A DNA stretch of 61,695 nucleotides from Herbiconiux sp. Lineage in GTDB: Bacteria > Actinomycetota > Actinomycetes > Actinomycetales > Microbacteriaceae. How positions within the stretch are numbered: position 1 is the stretch's first letter; every line of letters starts with the position of its first letter. A model generated the notes under the pieces. That model was not told where the DNA came from. It did no database searches and saw only the letters and a list, made by a program, of their open reading frames with translations. Both the position numbers and the translations under genes were made by a program. Positions 23,964-31,725 of this stretch are shown one piece after another. Location: the NCBI RefSeq assembly GCF_023264855.1, contig NZ_JAHFUW010000021.1, positions 1 through 61,695 on the forward strand, in the 5' to 3' direction.

Positions 23964-24734
23964 TCAGACGCGAAGCACGTGGGGGCCGAGGGCGGCGAAA
24001 CGCTGGGCTTCCCGTTGGGGGAGGGCTTCCTCGGTGATGATGAGTTCGAGGTCTCGCACGTCGGCGAACGTGCAGAAGCTCGTGACTCCGAACTTCGTGG
24101 CGATGCCCACGAAGATGCGACGGGTCGACACCTTCACGGCCATGCCTTTGACGGCCGCGACCGCGGGATCGGGTGTGCCGAGCCCTTTGTCGGGGGTGAT
24201 GCCGTTCGCTCCGAGGATCGCGACGTCGATGTTCAGCACGGAGAGCATGTCGGTGGCGAAGTGGTCGACGGTCGCCAGGGTGCGATCGCGCACCCGGCCG
24301 CCGAGGAGCAGCGTCGTGTGCTGCGGGCTGGAGGCCAGGGCCATCGCATTCGCCAGCGAGGCGGTGACGATCGTCAGGTGATCCCGGAGCTGGGCGATCT
24401 CTTCGGCGATCAGCAGCGGGGTGTATCCCTCGTCGAGGAAGATCGTCTGCGCTCCGCCGAGGGACTGCACGGCCGCCGACGCGATCCGGCGCTTCTCCGG
24501 AACGCGGGTGACCGACCGGTAGTCGAGCGTCGACTCGTAGCTCCCGCTCTCCAGCGGAAGGGCTCCGCCGTGGGTGCGCTTGATGAGCCGGCGGTCTTCG
24601 AGGTCTTGCAGATCTCGCCGGATGGTCTCCGCGGCCACCTTGAGGTCACCCGCAAGCCGGCTGACCGTGACCTCGCCCTCGTCGCGGACGATCGCGACGA
24701 TGTGCTGGCGACGATCTTCGCTCACCTGGCCCAT
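23964..24734 (-). CDS. DeoR-family transcriptional regulator
   Basis: A 256-residue repressor. The N-terminal DeoR winged helix is clear (SEDRRQHIVAIVRDEGEVTVSRLA, then TIRRDLQDLEDRRLIKRTHGGA), followed by the DeoRC sugar-phosphate sensor domain (RIASAAVQSLGGAQTIFLDEG, LLLGGRVRDRTLATVDHFA). ATG at 24734 has GGAGG five nt upstream; a GTG two codons earlier would overlap that site. It heads the operon DeoR-binding protein-ATPase-permease-esterase-dehydrogenase and probably represses it until a phosphorylated sugar appears. Four TGCCCGA repeats upstream are candidate binding sites. Confidence 0.92.
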   Translation of the reverse strand: MGQVSEDRRQHIVAIVRDEGEVTVSRLAGDLKVAAETIRRDLQDLEDRRLIKRTHGGALPLESGSYESTLDYRSVTRVPEKRRIASAAVQSLGGAQTIFLDEGYTPLLIAEEIAQLRDHLTIVTASLANAMALASSPQHTTLLLGGRVRDRTLATVDHFATDMLSVLNIDVAILGANGITPDKGLGTPDPAVAAVKGMAVKVSTRRIFVGIATKFGVTSFCTFADVRDLELIITEEALPQREAQRFAALGPHVLRV

Positions 24735-24740
24735 TTCCAC

Positions 24741-25065
24741 CTCCTCGTGGTCTTCGGGATTGTGCCCTTGAGCATTTGTACCGTCGGCCGCGAACTGTTT
24801 GACCGGTCATTTCCCAAGAATCCGTGCCCGATATATGCCCGAACAAACACGCTTCTTCGCGTGGTTCCCTGCAATCTAGGTGGTCGATCGGCGTGTGTCA
24901 GCCCCCGTGATGCCCGAATGGTGAAAAAACCTGCCCGAATCCACCACCGCCGGCGGCCCGGCGACGCCGGGAATCGCACGTCGACGTGGCCACCGCCGCC
25001 CACTACGCTGAACGACCACAGGTTCGTTCGTCGACCTCCACGAGGGTGAGCTGCAGTGAACGCAG
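24741..25065. promoter_or_regulatory. divergent regulatory region with four TGCCCGA repeats
   Basis: This non-coding stretch separates DeoR from the LOV gene. TGCCCGA(A/T) occurs at 24825, 24836, 24911 and 24932, all in the same direction. The steps are 11, 75 and 21 bp, close to 1, 7 and 2 helical turns. DeoR-family repressors often bind direct repeats, so these may be its sites and might also affect the divergent light-sensor gene. A run of A residues lies between the third and fourth copies. Confidence 0.6.
25004..25009 (+). promoter_or_regulatory. possible -10 box of the LOV gene
   Basis: TACGCT, about 57 nt upstream of the ATG. No convincing -35 is seen. Confidence 0.35.
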
Positions 25066-27303
25066 ATGACGGGTAGCACCGGCGGGACCGCGGTGTCGAG
25101 TGAGCTCCTCGCGAGGGCTCTCGCCCTGAATTCCGAAGGCGTCATCGTGACGGATGCGGATCAACGCATCCTGTATGCCAACCAGGCCGTCCAAGACCTC
25201 CTCGGCTATTCCGAAGCGGAGCTGCTCGGGCGCAATTGCAATTTCCTTCAGGGCGAGGGCACCGACCCGGAGGCCGTCCGGGCCATTCGCGCGGCTCTTG
25301 CGGCGGGGGAGACGTTCCGCGGGCCGATCGTGAACTACCGCAGGAACGGGCAGGAGTTCTGGAACGGCCTGACCATCACTCCCATCCGCGGGAGCGGAGG
25401 CGACATCACCCATTTCGCCAGCGTGCAGCGCGACATCTCAGAGCTCATCGCCCTGAGGGAGAGCCTTCGAACGCAGATCCGGCGGGAGAAGCGCGAAGCG
25501 GAGACGGCGCGCCTCCTGCTGATGGTGGCCCGGCTGCTGGGCGACTACTCGAGCGTGCCCGATCTGGCGAATTCCATCGCGGAGGGCATCAATGTGGTCT
25601 GCGCATCGGATCGCTCGACCGTGGAGCTCTGGGATGTGCCCTCGGGCCGGCTCCGACCGGGCGCCCGCTCGGGGTGGCCTGCCCACCTCACCGACGCCGT
25701 GAGTCGTTTCTCCGTCTCGTCCGAATCCCCCGAGCTGGCCGCACTGGTGGCCACCGGGCACCCGTTCCTGATCGGACCGGATCCGTCCGACGGGATGCAA
25801 CGCCTGCTGGACGAGTTGGAGGTCACCGCCTTCGCGGCCATGCCGATCACGTCTCGCGGTGAGGTGCGCGGAATCCTGTTGGCCTATTGGGCCGATTCCC
25901 CACCCCCGACCGCGATCAGCGAGTTCCTCCGCGAACGTCTGGAAGGTCTCGGAACCATGGCGGCCGTGGCCTTCGAGAACGCCTGGCTTCTCGAGCGGGC
26001 CGTCTGGGCCAGCATGCACGACTCGTTGACGGGTCTCCCGGCCCGGGGGCTCTTCGAGCAATCTCTCCATCGGGAACTGGCGGCCACGTCGCCCGCAGTC
26101 GCCGGGCTCAGCATCCTGTACCTCGACATCGACGACTTCAAACGCACGAACGACACGCTCGGACACCACGCCGGCGATGTCGTGATGCGTCATGTGGCCT
26201 CGGTTCTTCTGGAGGTCGCCGGAGAATCGGATGTCGTCGCCCGATTCGGGGGAGACGAATTCGTCGTCCTCCTCACCCATCAGCAGGGCGGGACGCAGGC
26301 ACAGGATGTCGCCGCCCGCATCCGTCAGAAGCTCGCAGAGCCGCTGCGGCTGAGTGGTCGGGACATCTTCGTCTCCGCCTCCATCGGGATCGCCGTGAGC
26401 GCCGACATCGACCCTGCGCTGCCGGCCGAACTGAAGGCGCAGAGCCTCATCACCGCGGCCGACACGGCGATGTACCGGGAGAAGGCCGCCCGGCGGGGAG
26501 CTCCTGAGCGATTCATGCATCCGCGCGAACTGAGCATCGACACGGCGCTGCACGGAGCCGTGGGCCGAGGAGAGATCGCCACCCATTTCCAACCGCAGCT
26601 CGACGTTCGGAGCAACACCGTCACCGACGTCGAGGCGTTGGCCCGCTGGTGGAATCCTGAGCTGGGTGACATCTCCCCGGCGGAGTTCATCCCGATCGCG
26701 GAGAAGAACGGCGTGATCCACGAGATCGGGCTGGAGGTGTTCCGGCAGTCGTTCGCCCTGGTACGCGACTCGCTCGCATCAGGCCACCCCGTGGCCGTGT
26801 CGATCAACGTACCGGTGATCCAGCTGATGGAGCAGGGTTTCGTCGACACGATCACCGCCTTGGTGGCCGCGCACGGCATCCCCGCGAATCTGGTGAAGAT
26901 CGAACTGACGGAGTCACAGCATCTGACGGATGTTCCGCAGGTCATCGCGCGGCTGCAGGCCATCCGGGACCTCGGTATCGGGGTGTCGCTGGACGACTTC
27001 GGCACTGGCAACACCTCCCTCATCGAGCTGTACGACCTTCCGCTGACGGAGCTGAAGATCGACCGGGCCTTCATCCAGAAGGACGGCCCGGTCGGGGAAG
27101 CCCTGATCGGCGGCCTCGTCGGAATGGCCCATCAGATCGACATCGCCGTCGTGACGGAGGGCATCGAGACACCGCAGCAGTTCGAGGTCGTGAGTCGCCT
27201 CGGCTCGGACCGCCTGCAGGGCCATCACATCGCCCGCCCGATGGGTCGCGACGATCTCCTCGCCTGGCTGAAGCGCTTCGAGGACCCGTCCTCTCGCGCG
27301 TGA
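25066..27303 (+). CDS. LOV-GAF-GGDEF-EAL blue-light c-di-GMP protein
   Basis: A 745-residue cytoplasmic sensor. Residues about 15-128 are a PAS domain of the LOV class: GRNCNFLQG (55-63) includes the flavin-adduct Cys58, and YRRNGQEFWNGLTITPI is the typical LOV core. A GAF-like domain follows (about 148-310), then GGDEF (about 315-485) with FGGDEF at 394-399 and DIDDFK near 354; the inhibitory RxxD site is missing. The EAL domain (about 490-740) has EAL at 523, Asn581, Glu613, Asp643-Asp644, Lys664 and Glu698, so both active sites look intact. It should make or degrade cyclic di-GMP in response to blue light. The ribosome site is weak. Confidence 0.93.
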   Translation: MTGSTGGTAVSSELLARALALNSEGVIVTDADQRILYANQAVQDLLGYSEAELLGRNCNFLQGEGTDPEAVRAIRAALAAGETFRGPIVNYRRNGQEFWNGLTITPIRGSGGDITHFASVQRDISELIALRESLRTQIRREKREAETARLLLMVARLLGDYSSVPDLANSIAEGINVVCASDRSTVELWDVPSGRLRPGARSGWPAHLTDAVSRFSVSSESPELAALVATGHPFLIGPDPSDGMQRLLDELEVTAFAAMPITSRGEVRGILLAYWADSPPPTAISEFLRERLEGLGTMAAVAFENAWLLERAVWASMHDSLTGLPARGLFEQSLHRELAATSPAVAGLSILYLDIDDFKRTNDTLGHHAGDVVMRHVASVLLEVAGESDVVARFGGDEFVVLLTHQQGGTQAQDVAARIRQKLAEPLRLSGRDIFVSASIGIAVSADIDPALPAELKAQSLITAADTAMYREKAARRGAPERFMHPRELSIDTALHGAVGRGEIATHFQPQLDVRSNTVTDVEALARWWNPELGDISPAEFIPIAEKNGVIHEIGLEVFRQSFALVRDSLASGHPVAVSINVPVIQLMEQGFVDTITALVAAHGIPANLVKIELTESQHLTDVPQVIARLQAIRDLGIGVSLDDFGTGNTSLIELYDLPLTELKIDRAFIQKDGPVGEALIGGLVGMAHQIDIAVVTEGIETPQQFEVVSRLGSDRLQGHHIARPMGRDDLLAWLKRFEDPSSRA

Positions 27304-27343
27304 ATGTAGATCCAGGTCGATGTCGGAGCCCCTTGCGGCTTGG

Positions 27344-27349
27344 TACCGT
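27344..27349 (+). promoter_or_regulatory. -10 box for a leaderless transcript
   Basis: TACCGT is followed by 6 nt and the ATG at 27356. Confidence 0.5.
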
Positions 27350-27355
27350 GACGGC

Positions 27356-28648
27356 ATGAATCGCAGCGGAGACAGGCGAGGCCGGCACGCGGCCGGTGCG
27401 GCCGTCCTGCTCGCCGCGGCGCTCACGGTGACGGGATGCACGGCCGGGGGCTCGGGATCCACCGCCACGACCCCCGCGACCCCGTCGTCGACCGGGGCGC
27501 CCACGGCATCCGAGGCCGGGGCATCCGCCGACGAAGCGCTCGCCGCCGGCATCCGCGAGACGGTCACCGACCGCATGGACGAGTGGGGCCTGCGAGCGGT
27601 GATCGTCCGCGCCGTGAGAGGCGAGCAGCCGATCCTCACAGAGGCATTCGGCGAGTCGATGACGGGTGTTCCCGCGACGACGGACATGCACTTCCGCAAC
27701 GGCGCGGTCGCCATCTCGTACGTCGCGACCGCTCTGCTCCAGCTCGTCGACGAGGGAACGGTGACGCTCGACGACACGCTGGGCAGGTGGCTCCCCGACG
27801 TGCCGAATGCCGATCGGGTGACCCTCGGGCAGCTCGGGCAGATGACGTCGGGCTACGCCGACTATGTGCAGGATGCCGGGTTCCTGGCGCAGCTGGAGGC
27901 CGATCCGTTCCGCCAGTGGGCGCCGGAGGAGCTCGCCGCCTTCGGCACGGCCCAGCCGCTGATCTACGAGCCCGGCACGAACTGGAACTACTCGCATACG
28001 AACTACGTGCTCCTGGGGCTCGCGCTGGAGAAGATCACGGGGGAGCCGATGGAGCTGCTGCTGCAGGAGCGGGTGCTCGATCCACTCGGCCTCGAGAACA
28101 CGAGGGCCTCGAGCACTCCCGCCATCGAGGAGCCGGTGCTGCACGCCTTCACCGCGGAACGGCGCCAGTCGCTCGGCATCCCCGCCGGCACATCCTTTCT
28201 CGAGGAATCGACCTACTGGAACCCGTCGTGGACCATCACCCGCGGAGCCATCCAGTACACCGACATCGTCGACCTGACCCGCACCGCCCGCGCCATCGGC
28301 ACCGGCGAGCTCCTTTCGCCGGCATCGCACGACGAGCAGCTGAATCTCGACACCCGAGGCCGCTCGTCGACGATCGACGGATGCTCGACCTGCTTCCCGC
28401 ACTCCGCCATCTACACATACGGCATCGGCGTGGTGATGATGGGCGACTGGATCCTGCAGAACCCGATGTTCAGCGGCACCGCCGCCGTCGAGGCCTACCT
28501 CCCCGATGAAGACATCTCGCTCGCGGTCGCGGTGACCTTCGAGGAGACCGCGTTCGACGAGGACGGCGGGGTGCCGAACCGCGCCACCGACCTCTTCCGC
28601 GCCCTCGCCGGCGTCGTCGCTCCCGGCTCCGCGCCGCCCACCCGCTGA
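27356..28648 (+). CDS. beta-lactamase-fold lipoprotein lacking the SxxK catalytic pair
   Basis: A 430-residue lipoprotein (lipobox LTVTGC, Cys28). The body follows the class C beta-lactamase/esterase fold closely: LLQLVDEGTVTLDDTLGRWLPD, LGQMTSGY and YSHTNYVLLGLALEKITG. Yet the place of the SxxK motif reads FRNGAVAISY, giving Ala117-Val-Ala-Ile120 instead of Ser-x-x-Lys. The second motif is Tyr212-Ser-His214 instead of YxN, and no H/K-T/S-G box is evident. It is therefore probably not a serine hydrolase and may be a binding or regulatory protein. From memory some actinobacterial relatives keep the Ser but lack the Lys. The start fits a leaderless mRNA. Confidence 0.85.
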   Translation: MNRSGDRRGRHAAGAAVLLAAALTVTGCTAGGSGSTATTPATPSSTGAPTASEAGASADEALAAGIRETVTDRMDEWGLRAVIVRAVRGEQPILTEAFGESMTGVPATTDMHFRNGAVAISYVATALLQLVDEGTVTLDDTLGRWLPDVPNADRVTLGQLGQMTSGYADYVQDAGFLAQLEADPFRQWAPEELAAFGTAQPLIYEPGTNWNYSHTNYVLLGLALEKITGEPMELLLQERVLDPLGLENTRASSTPAIEEPVLHAFTAERRQSLGIPAGTSFLEESTYWNPSWTITRGAIQYTDIVDLTRTARAIGTGELLSPASHDEQLNLDTRGRSSTIDGCSTCFPHSAIYTYGIGVVMMGDWILQNPMFSGTAAVEAYLPDEDISLAVAVTFEETAFDEDGGVPNRATDLFRALAGVVAPGSAPPTR

Positions 28649-28727
28649 CCCGTCCGGCCTGGTGCCCCCGACCCGCCGACCCGCACGGCCCGGCGTCCTC
28701 GGCCCGGCGCCCCCGGCCCGCGCCGGA

Positions 28728-30590
28728 CTAGCCGCGCACGGCTGCGCGGATGCGGTCGACCGGGAACTTCGGAGAACGGTCGGCGTAGAGCAGACCGTTC
28801 GTCTCCTGGCCGGTGTCGGTGAGCTGCGTGTAGCAGAAGCCGGCGAGCGGTTCGGCCGATCCGACGGCGAGGAGGATGGCGCTCACCTGCGTCTCGAACG
28901 ACGCCGCATCGTGGGCGCTCGAGTAGCCCCAGTCGCCGGAGGTGCCCGTGTCGAGACTCACACCGCCGAACTCGGTCAGCATGATCGGGCGCGCGGCGCG
29001 CGGCTCCGCGGGTTCGGCCGACAGGCGCCTGCCCGCCGGGCCGAAGCCGCGAATCATCCTCTGCAGGCCCACGGTGCTGCCGTAGCGGTCGGCGAGCGTG
29101 GCGGGGTCGGCCTCGTAGTCGTGGATGGTCATGATGTCGGAGTCGGTGTGCTCCCATCCGTCGTTGGAGATCACCGGTCGGGTGCCGTCGAGTGCCCGGG
29201 TCAGGTCGGCGACCGCCCGGCTGAAGGCGCGCTGGCGGGGATCGTGCGAGATGTGCTGCACCCCCCAGCTCTCGTTCAACGGCACCCAGGCGATGATCGA
29301 GGGGTGCGAGCAATCGCGTTCCAGCACGGCGGTCCACTCCGAGACCAGGGCGCCGATCGCCTTCGAGTCGAAGGCGTAGGCGCTGGCCGTCTCGCCCCAG
29401 AGCATCAGTCCGAGCCGATCGGCCCAGTAGAGGAAGCGCGGGTCTTCGACCTTCTGGTGAACGCGGGCGGCGTTGAAGCCGAGTTCGAGGATCAGCTCGA
29501 CCTCGCGCTGCAGCATCGCCGCCGTTGCGGCGAGGTGGGTCTCGGGCCAGTAGTTCTGCGCCAGCACCGACCGCAGGTAGAGGGGGCGATCGTTCAGCAA
29601 CAGGGATTCATCCGACGTCGCGACGCTGCGGAGACCGAGATAGCTCGACACGGCGTCGGATGGCGCACCGTCGCGCTCGTGCGGCTGCACCGAGATCCGG
29701 GCCCCGATCAGGGTCGGATCGTCGGGGCTCCAGAGGAGTTCCTCGTATTGCTGACCGTTGAGCTGCCGGGGGATGACCAGCCGGATCGAGACCAGGCATT
29801 CGCCCATCGTCTGCACGGTCGTGGAGGCGATGGGCTCGCCGTCATGGGTGAGGGTGACGTTCACCGAGTCGCTGGGCGCGACGGGCCCGCTCAACCGGAT
29901 GTCGGCTTCCACTGTGGATGTCGTCAGATCGGATCGCCAGCTGACCGATTCGATCGACACCGAGGGCACCCACTCGAGCCAGACGGGCTGCCAGATGCCG
30001 GTCGTGCGGTGGTACCAGATGGTGTGGGGTTCTTCACGCCAATCCTGCTTCCCCCTCAGCGTCGAGACATCGCCCGGCACGTCCACGGCGCGGACGATGA
30101 GCGTGACCTCGCCGTCCTGAGCGCGCACGAGGCGGGTGATGTCGGCCGAGAACGGTGTCTGTCCGCCCGTGTGCGTCGCCACGAGCTGCCCGTTCACCCA
30201 CACGTCGGCGGCGTGGTCGACGGCGCCGAAGTGCAACAGCACCCGTCCTGGGGCGGAACCCGCCTCCGCGGGGGCGCCCGCCGCCTGCAGCTCGCTCGCG
30301 CCGAAGGTGCGCCGGTACCACGCTCCCGGGTGGAACCCGGTCTCGTGGATGCCCGACGCAGGTGATTCGGGGGGAAACGGCACTTCGATCCGCCGGGAGA
30401 ACGGCACGTCGTCGTGCTCGTACTCCAGCTCGTCGTCCCACGCGAAATCCCAGGTTCCGGTGAGGTCGTGCCAGTGGGAGCGCATCAGCTGCGGCCTCGG
30501 GTAGGTGCCATCCTGCGTCGTCGCGTCGGGGAGTGCCGGGAGTGCTGGAGGGGCGGACGCCGGGGTGGTGGATGGCGGGGTCGTGGTCAT
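28728..30590 (-). CDS. glycoside hydrolase family 2 enzyme (beta-galactosidase/glucuronidase-like)
   Basis: A 620-residue cytoplasmic glycosidase. An N-terminal sugar-binding jelly roll comes first (residues about 40-205, with LTGTWDFAWDD and HPGAWYRRTF), then an Ig-like domain (about 210-320), then the catalytic barrel. The acid/base Glu440 is in WVPLNESWG and the nucleophile Glu540 in MLTEFGG. It lacks a signal peptide, so it cleaves imported oligosaccharides. Its ATG overlaps the LacI stop (ATGA), making a LacI-GH2 operon divergent from the importer genes. The sugar at the non-reducing end is not determined. Confidence 0.92.
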   Translation of the reverse strand: MTTTPPSTTPASAPPALPALPDATTQDGTYPRPQLMRSHWHDLTGTWDFAWDDELEYEHDDVPFSRRIEVPFPPESPASGIHETGFHPGAWYRRTFGASELQAAGAPAEAGSAPGRVLLHFGAVDHAADVWVNGQLVATHTGGQTPFSADITRLVRAQDGEVTLIVRAVDVPGDVSTLRGKQDWREEPHTIWYHRTTGIWQPVWLEWVPSVSIESVSWRSDLTTSTVEADIRLSGPVAPSDSVNVTLTHDGEPIASTTVQTMGECLVSIRLVIPRQLNGQQYEELLWSPDDPTLIGARISVQPHERDGAPSDAVSSYLGLRSVATSDESLLLNDRPLYLRSVLAQNYWPETHLAATAAMLQREVELILELGFNAARVHQKVEDPRFLYWADRLGLMLWGETASAYAFDSKAIGALVSEWTAVLERDCSHPSIIAWVPLNESWGVQHISHDPRQRAFSRAVADLTRALDGTRPVISNDGWEHTDSDIMTIHDYEADPATLADRYGSTVGLQRMIRGFGPAGRRLSAEPAEPRAARPIMLTEFGGVSLDTGTSGDWGYSSAHDAASFETQVSAILLAVGSAEPLAGFCYTQLTDTGQETNGLLYADRSPKFPVDRIRAAVRG

Positions 30591-31591
30591 TGCGCAGGTC
30601 CTTTCGTGCTGGCCCGATGGGCGATCGTGAAGCCGACGGTGTGCATCCCCGGTTCGGGGGGCTGCGCGAACAGCAGATCGATCGCCCTCGCGACGAGCTC
30701 GCCGGTGTTCGGCGAGACGGAGCTCAGTGTCGGTGTGCTGTAGCGCCCTTCCTCGATGTCGTCGAAGCCGATCACGGCGACGTCGTCGGGCACCCGCACA
30801 TTCGCGGTGGCCAGAACGTGCATCGCACCGAGGGCGAGCAGATCGTTGAAGGCGAAGATCGCGTCGGGTTGCAGGCCCTCGCTCAGGATCCTCCGGGCGG
30901 CTCGGGCGCCGTCTTCGCGGTGAAAGGCGTCCACCGGGAGGATCAACGACTCGTCGACGGGGATTCCCGCTTCCTCCAGCGCGGCTCGGTAGCCGGCGAG
31001 CCGCAGCAGTGCCGTCTCGTTCGGACCCTCGTCCTGGGCTCCGATCGCGGCGATCCGCCGGCATCCGATCGACAGCAGGTGCTGGGTGGCCGCCTTCGCC
31101 GCGGCCGTGTTATCGACGGTGACGTGCGGGAAGGTGCTGGTGCCGATGTGCTCGCCCAGCAGCACGAGCGGGGTGCTGTCGCGACGCCCTTCGAGGTCGC
31201 TCGCCCCGAGCGCGAGGGGGCTCAGGATGATGCCGTCGACCGCCGTGGCGCCGATGCCCTCGCTGATCTTGCGCTCGACCTCGGCGAGCCCGTCGGTCTG
31301 GTTCACCAGCACGGTGATCAGGCGCCCCTGGGCCTCCCGCACCAGCGAGGCGGCGAGCTCGGCGAAGTACGGCTGGCTGAGCTCGGGAACGGCGAGGGCG
31401 ATCATGCCGCTCCGGCCGCTGCGCAGCTGCCGGGCGGCGGCGTTCGGCCGGTAGCCGACCTCGACGAGCGCCACCTGCACGCGCTCGCGCAGTTCGGCCG
31501 TCACCCAGCCGGTTCCGTTCACCACGTTCGACACCGTCTTGGCCGAGACTCCGACGCGATCGGCGACGTCTTTCAGTGTGGGCCGCGCCAT
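30587..31591 (-). CDS. LacI-family transcriptional regulator
   Basis: A 334-residue repressor. The N-terminus is the classic LacI DNA-binding helix set (TLKDVADRVGVSAKTVSNVVN, residues 5-25) with a hinge at PNAAARQLRSGRSG. The sensor domain (MIALAVPELSQPYFAEL onward, AIFAFNDLLALGAMHVL, VIGFDDIEEGRY) is standard. The start ATG at 31591 has GGAGG within AAAGGAGGTCGGCA. It is co-transcribed with the GH2 gene and faces the SBP-permease-permease-GH1 operon. A perfect 18-bp palindrome in the spacer is its likely operator. Confidence 0.93.
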   Translation of the reverse strand: MARPTLKDVADRVGVSAKTVSNVVNGTGWVTAELRERVQVALVEVGYRPNAAARQLRSGRSGMIALAVPELSQPYFAELAASLVREAQGRLITVLVNQTDGLAEVERKISEGIGATAVDGIILSPLALGASDLEGRRDSTPLVLLGEHIGTSTFPHVTVDNTAAAKAATQHLLSIGCRRIAAIGAQDEGPNETALLRLAGYRAALEEAGIPVDESLILPVDAFHREDGARAARRILSEGLQPDAIFAFNDLLALGAMHVLATANVRVPDDVAVIGFDDIEEGRYSTPTLSSVSPNTGELVARAIDLLFAQPPEPGMHTVGFTIAHRASTKGPAQ

Positions 31592-31647
31592 TGCCGACCT
31601 CCTTTCCGCATCGATCCCAAGGAGAAATTACTGTCACGATAATGCCT

Positions 31648-31706
31648 TGTTCAACGATTACCGTTCATGTATAACGGTATTTGTCCTCTCGTTCAACGTT
31701 GAACGA
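31648..31706. promoter_or_regulatory. LacI-type operators in the divergent spacer
   Basis: TCGTTCAACGTTGAACGA at 31689-31706 is a perfect 18-bp palindrome centred on CG, 19 bp before the binding-protein ATG. A second, imperfect copy with the same left half (TTGTTCAACGATTACCGT) lies at 31648-31665, 41 bp away, about four helical turns. A further inverted repeat TACCGTT/AACGGTA spans 31659-31679. Confidence 0.8.
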
Positions 31707-31725
31707 CACACGAAGGAGAAAGTCG

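Noticed and set aside
28649-28727. Possible terminator between the beta-lactamase-fold gene and GH2
   Set aside because: The spacer is GC-rich with GTCCGGC/GCCGGAC about 60 bp apart, but no compact stem is visible.
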